42,536 nt of DNA, taken from the NCBI RefSeq assembly GCF_021648855.1, contig NZ_JAKJHX010000005.1, positions 36,255 through 78,790 on the forward strand. Direction: 5' to 3'. This DNA comes from Tychonema litorale BBK16. Lineage in GTDB: Bacteria > Cyanobacteriota > Cyanobacteriia > Cyanobacteriales > Microcoleaceae. Shown one piece after another: positions 39,062-42,536 of this stretch (position 1 is the first letter of the stretch; every line of letters begins with the position of its first letter). Under the pieces are notes generated by a model. It was not told the DNA's origin and ran no database searches. It saw nothing but the letters and a program-made list of their open reading frames with translations. The translations under genes were made by a program, and so were the position numbers.

Positions 39062-42007
39062 ATGATGGACTCGTCCGTTTCCAGTGGGCGAGAACTTGCG
39101 ACTGTCTGGGTTAGAGATGCGGGATTTTTTATGGACTTGGTTTTGTGCCACACTACAGCAGATTTTGACGCCTTGGGAGCGGCGGTGGGACTTTGTGTAC
39201 TTCACCCCGGTACCAGAATTGTGCTGACTGGTGGTTGTCACCCGACGGTGCGAGATTTTTTGGCGCTACACCGCGATGAGTATCCGTTAATCGAACGTCG
39301 ATCGGTCAATCCGCTACAAATTCGATCGATCGCCATTGTTGATGCTAGCACGCGCGATCGGTTAGGAAAAGCCGCCGAGTGGCTAGATTTACCACAACTC
39401 AATGAAATTGCCCTTTTCGATCATCATTTAGAAGCCCATTCAGATATTCCCGCTACCGCCACCCAAATCGAAGCAGTCGGGGCTACTACTACTTTAATCG
39501 TCGAAAAACTCAGGGAAAAACTGGCAAATCAAGTCCCAAAAAGCGACCAAGAATCTCATCTCGATCCCTCAGAAGCAACAGTCATGGCCCTCGGTATCCA
39601 CGTCGATACTGGTTCCCTCACCTTCGAGGGCGCAACGGCGCGGGATGCGATGGCTTTGGCGTGGTTGATGGAACAAGGAGCGAGTTTGCGGGTAATCGCT
39701 GAATATGTAGAACCTGGTTTGTCTGCTCAATTGCAGGATTTGCTGAAAGAAGCTCTGAATAATTTGCGATCGCAAACCTTACACGGTCATACTGTAGCTT
39801 GGGTATTGCTCACAACTGATGCTTTTGTTCCCGGACTTTCTTCACTAGCATCTCGCTTGCTGGATTTGACTGAAACCGATGCTCTGTTGTTAGGAAATGT
39901 TTATAAATTTAGTGAAAAACAGGACAGTAAAAATAGCGATCGCAACTTCCCTGAATCTCCAATTTCCAATCGATTAACTATTATCGGTCGATCGCGTATC
40001 GATAACACAAACCTTAGCACATTATTCAAACCCCTTGGTGGCGGAGGCCACGCCGGAGCAGCCTCCCTCGCCCTGCGAGATGTCGATCCTTTGCTAACTT
40101 TAAATCAGTTAGCCGATGCTCTCAAAGCTCAAATTCCGCACCCGCCCACAGCCCGCGAATTAATGTCATCTCCAGTGCGGAGTATTCGCCCAGAAACTTC
40201 CGTAGCCGAGGCTCATCGTATCCTCCTACGTTACGGACATTCGGGACTTTCTGTGGTCGATACGGGCGATCGATTGGCAGGAATTATCTCGCGCCGCGAC
40301 ATTGATATTGCCCTACATCACGGCTTTAGTCACGCTCCTGTCAAGGGTTATATGACTCCGCAACTCAAAACCATCGCCCCTGATACTTTGTTACCGGAAA
40401 TTGAATCTTTGATGGTGACGTATGATATCGGGCGTTTACCGGTGTTGGAAAATGATTTACTGGTGGGAATTGTGACTCGCACTGATGTGTTGCGGGAATT
40501 GCACCAGCAAAAAGCACGAGACAGCGGAAATAATGCAGAATTGTCCCATAGTCATCAACCTGAGTCGATTGAGCAGTTGTTGCGATCGGGCATTAGTCCT
40601 GAATTATGGCAATTATTATCGATCGCAGCCAATATGTGCAACAAACGCGGCTGGCAACTGTATATTGTCGGTGGAGCTGTTCGAGATTTACTGTTAGCCA
40701 CTGACGATCAACTAACTTTAGCTGATATCGACTTAGTTGTAGATGGTGATGCGCGATCGGGCAATTCCGGTGCAGGAGTCGAATTAGCATCCGAACTACA
40801 AAAACTATACCCCACAGCGCGTTTAGACATTCACGGTCAATTTCAAACCGCCGCCCTTTTCTGGAACAAAAATTCTCCTTTCGGCTCCCTGTGGCTAGAT
40901 ATTGCTACGGCTCGTACTGAATTCTATGCTTATCCGGCCGCAAATCCTGAAGTTGAAGCCAGTTCGATTCGCCAAGATTTGTACCGCAGGGATTTTACAA
41001 TTAATGCGTTGGCGGTGCGATTGGGTGTTCCGCGCAGTGGCGAATTATTAGATTTTTTTGGCGGTTTGTTAGACTTGGAATCTAAACAAATTCGAGTTTT
41101 GCACGCCAATAGTTTTATTGAAGATCCGACAAGAATTTATCGAGCGGTACGGTTTGCGGTGCGCCTGGGATTTACGATTGAGCCGCAGACGGAAGGATAC
41201 ATTCGTCATGCTTTGGCTAGCGGCATTTACGATCGCATTCAAGGAGAAAATGGTCGTGCTCCGGCCTTGGAAACGCGACTAAAAAGTGAATTGAAATACA
41301 TTTTGCAAGCTCGTTATTGGCAAGTTGCTTTGCAAATGTTGGGAGATTTGCAGGCGTTGCGCTGTATTCATCCTACTTTGGATTTGGATCGAGAATTGTG
41401 GCATCAATTGCGTCTGCTAGAACGTTTTTTGCACGGAAGAAAGAAAGAAGGAAGAAGGAAGAAGGAAGAAAAAGAAACAATTCCCAATTCCCCATCCCCG
41501 ATTCCCAATTCCCAATTCCCGATTCCCAATGCCCAATTCCCAATTATTAATATTCCTGATTGGCAAATGCGACTGGAAGTTTTAATCGCTTATTTAGCGC
41601 CGGAATATCGGGGTAAGGTGGCTACAAATCTTCAGTTGCCGGTTGAGAGCATTAAGCGGCTCCAAGAGTTGTCAGCTTGCTATCACGAGTTATTAGAACG
41701 TTTGCCAAAGTGTGAGTTGCCGAGTCAATTGGTGCTATTGTTACGAAATTATGAGTTACCGATGTTAATTGCGATCGCCCTTAAATCTCCCCGTACTATT
41801 CGTCGCCAAATTTGGGAGTATTTTACCAAGTGGGTGAATGTGACTCCGCCGTTGAATGGTAACGATTTGAAGGCTTTGGGTTACAAGCCATCCCCTGGGT
41901 TTAAACTAATGTTGGATGATTTGTTGGTGGCGAGCTTGGATGGGCATTTGTGCGATCGCGCTTCTGCCATCTCTTTTCTAACCAAACATTATCCTATCTC
42001 AAAATAG
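39062..42007 (+). CDS. DHH-CBS-tRNA nucleotidyltransferase fusion (CCA-adding/poly(A) polymerase type)
   Basis: The 981-residue protein combines an N-terminal DHH/DHHA1 phosphoesterase ([21 protein letters not shown] near residue 119, [10 protein letters not shown] near 340) with two CBS repeats (about 362-490). A nucleotidyltransferase head ([13 protein letters not shown] near 533, DIDLVVDGD) and the RNA-binding C-terminal domain follow. This fusion is known in cyanobacteria as the CCA- or A-adding enzyme for tRNA 3' ends. A better start may be ATG 39131 ([16 protein letters not shown]), with 23 residues fewer. Residues about 786-829 are a low-complexity insertion (Lys/Glu-rich, then [11 protein letters not shown]) encoded by GAAGAAGGA and GGGAATT-type tandem repeats, in a linker region. 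Confidence 0.9.
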   Translation: MMDSSVSSGRELATVWVRDAGFFMDLVLCHTTADFDALGAAVGLCVLHPGTRIVLTGGCHPTVRDFLALHRDEYPLIERRSVNPLQIRSIAIVDASTRDRLGKAAEWLDLPQLNEIALFDHHLEAHSDIPATATQIEAVGATTTLIVEKLREKLANQVPKSDQESHLDPSEATVMALGIHVDTGSLTFEGATARDAMALAWLMEQGASLRVIAEYVEPGLSAQLQDLLKEALNNLRSQTLHGHTVAWVLLTTDAFVPGLSSLASRLLDLTETDALLLGNVYKFSEKQDSKNSDRNFPESPISNRLTIIGRSRIDNTNLSTLFKPLGGGGHAGAASLALRDVDPLLTLNQLADALKAQIPHPPTARELMSSPVRSIRPETSVAEAHRILLRYGHSGLSVVDTGDRLAGIISRRDIDIALHHGFSHAPVKGYMTPQLKTIAPDTLLPEIESLMVTYDIGRLPVLENDLLVGIVTRTDVLRELHQQKARDSGNNAELSHSHQPESIEQLLRSGISPELWQLLSIAANMCNKRGWQLYIVGGAVRDLLLATDDQLTLADIDLVVDGDARSGNSGAGVELASELQKLYPTARLDIHGQFQTAALFWNKNSPFGSLWLDIATARTEFYAYPAANPEVEASSIRQDLYRRDFTINALAVRLGVPRSGELLDFFGGLLDLESKQIRVLHANSFIEDPTRIYRAVRFAVRLGFTIEPQTEGYIRHALASGIYDRIQGENGRAPALETRLKSELKYILQARYWQVALQMLGDLQALRCIHPTLDLDRELWHQLRLLERFLHGRKKEGRRKKEEKETIPNSPSPIPNSQFPIPNAQFPIINIPDWQMRLEVLIAYLAPEYRGKVATNLQLPVESIKRLQELSACYHELLERLPKCELPSQLVLLLRNYELPMLIAIALKSPRTIRRQIWEYFTKWVNVTPPLNGNDLKALGYKPSPGFKLMLDDLLVASLDGHLCDRASAISFLTKHYPISK
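41425..41550 (+). repeat. Tandem repeats inside the nucleotidyltransferase gene
   Basis: GAAAGAAGGAAGAAGGAAGA-type triplet-like repeats followed by tandem TTCCCAATTCCC units lie within the reading frame and are translated. They encode [13 protein letters not shown] and then [15 protein letters not shown]. Confidence 0.85.
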
Positions 42008-42095
42008 CTACCAATATTTCCGAATTCTTGATATTGTCAACTATATATGGAAAGTAGGTGTCGGGAATTAAATTTGCGATCGCAATTCTTCGTGA

Positions 42096-42462
42096 TTAAA
42101 GATACATAACTGCACGTAAACCATCATCCACTTCTTCTTGCAAGCTAACTGATAATGAACCAATACGCTCAGTCAAAAATGCTTTATCTACAGTCAATAC
42201 CTGGGAGACATTATTTCACCACGATACACTACCAACCCTCCTGTGGAAGAGAGAGCAATTGCATTGTTCCCATAACTGTATCTAAATCTAAATCTGAAGA
42301 TTCTTGAGAATACACCTCGTTCAGTTTCGATAAAATCCGCTCTCGGTTATATCTCCGTAAATATACTTTCAAGGCTTCTGTATATAGCTCACTCCGAGAT
42401 ATTCCCAACTTTTGGGCAAGTACCTCAGCTTCTTCAATATTTGGGTCTGGAAGAGCTAGTAC
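42096..42462 (-). pseudogene. Decayed mazEF pair
   Basis: On the minus strand 42462-42229 reads VLALPDPNIEEAEVLAQKLG, then ISRSELYTEALKVYLRRYNR and a tail SSDLDLDTVMGTMQLLSLPQ, an antitoxin without a start codon (a TAG stops the frame just before). Overlapping by one base, VYRGEIMSPRY ends early and, in another frame, VLTVDKAFLTERIGSLSVSL with QEEVDDGLRAVMYL ends at 42096. These are the ends of a MazF with its middle deleted. Both genes appear dead. Confidence 0.7.
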
Positions 42463-42536
42463 CTAGGTAGCAAATAAATAAACAGAGTGGTACACTTATG
42501 GACAAATCTACGGTGTACCATGTTCAAACCCTGCGC
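42463..42536. other. Right end of the window with an inverted repeat
   Basis: TGGTACAC at 42488-42495 and GTGTACCA at 42513-42520 form an eight-base inverted repeat around TTATGGACAAATCTACG. It lies just upstream of the decayed antitoxin and may be its former operator. No gene is seen up to the edge. Confidence 0.4.

Overview
The window looks like a chromosomal segment of a filamentous, non-heterocystous cyanobacterium, most likely Oscillatoriales (Microcoleus/Oscillatoria-like). The reasons are the many GCGATCGC-type (HIP1) octamers, photosynthesis genes (psbZ, a bciB-type 8-vinyl reductase, zeta-carotene desaturase), a mycosporine-like amino acid (MAA) cluster, several MazEF and Uma2 genes, and abundant short tandem and palindromic repeats. 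Genus is inferred from gene content only.

Layout. 1-2.4 kb: 5' part of a fructosamine-kinase-like gene running off the left edge, a small conserved protein, a band-7 protein and a cyclophilin. 2.5-4.5 kb: a restriction-modification pair whose methyltransferase resembles YhdJ. 4.5-5.7 kb: a THUMP-type rRNA methyltransferase. 6.1-8.7 kb: a 50-residue peptide gene, a JmjC/cupin oxygenase and a thioredoxin-like [2Fe-2S] ferredoxin in one direction, which may be an uncharacterised peptide-modification locus. 8.9-10.4 kb: a 65-residue protein with a long leader, a TPR protein and an A-type Fe-S carrier. 10.6-17.3 kb: a large acidic cyanobacterial protein, a mazEF pair, crtQ plus an SRPBCC gene, and a Ser/Thr kinase with a seven-bladed WD40 domain. 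17.3 kb: tRNA-Val(GAC). 17.6-20.6 kb: bciB and an unusual SPFH protein with repeated N-terminal units. 20.9-21.2 kb: degenerate tRNA-like sequences.

21.3-24.8 kb is a decayed accessory stretch: two unknown genes, a Mig/MutY-like DNA glycosylase, a DUF416 gene with a deleted tandem copy, and a PEP-CTERM gene lacking its 5' end. 24.9-28.4 kb holds a CrhR-like DEAD-box helicase with a long leader, and rimO. 28.5-31.3 kb holds an antitoxin without a toxin, a small membrane-protein pair (one frameshifted) and two tandem Uma2 genes. 31.5-36.8 kb is the MAA cluster mysA-mysB-[antitoxin-mazF]-mysC-mysD, all on the minus strand. 37.2-42 kb: a third Uma2 gene, ribH, psbZ and a DHH-CBS-tRNA nucleotidyltransferase fusion protein. 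The right end carries a decayed mazEF remnant.

The main points for follow-up are four. (1) The peptide/JmjC/ferredoxin locus at 6.1-8.7 kb. (2) A conserved 5'-leader element shared by the helicase gene and the 65-residue gene 17 kb away. (3) A toxin-antitoxin module inside the MAA operon, with a long inverted repeat upstream of mysA. (4) Repeat families that have entered coding genes in frame, two of them encoding the same TPPSPPL peptide in unrelated proteins.
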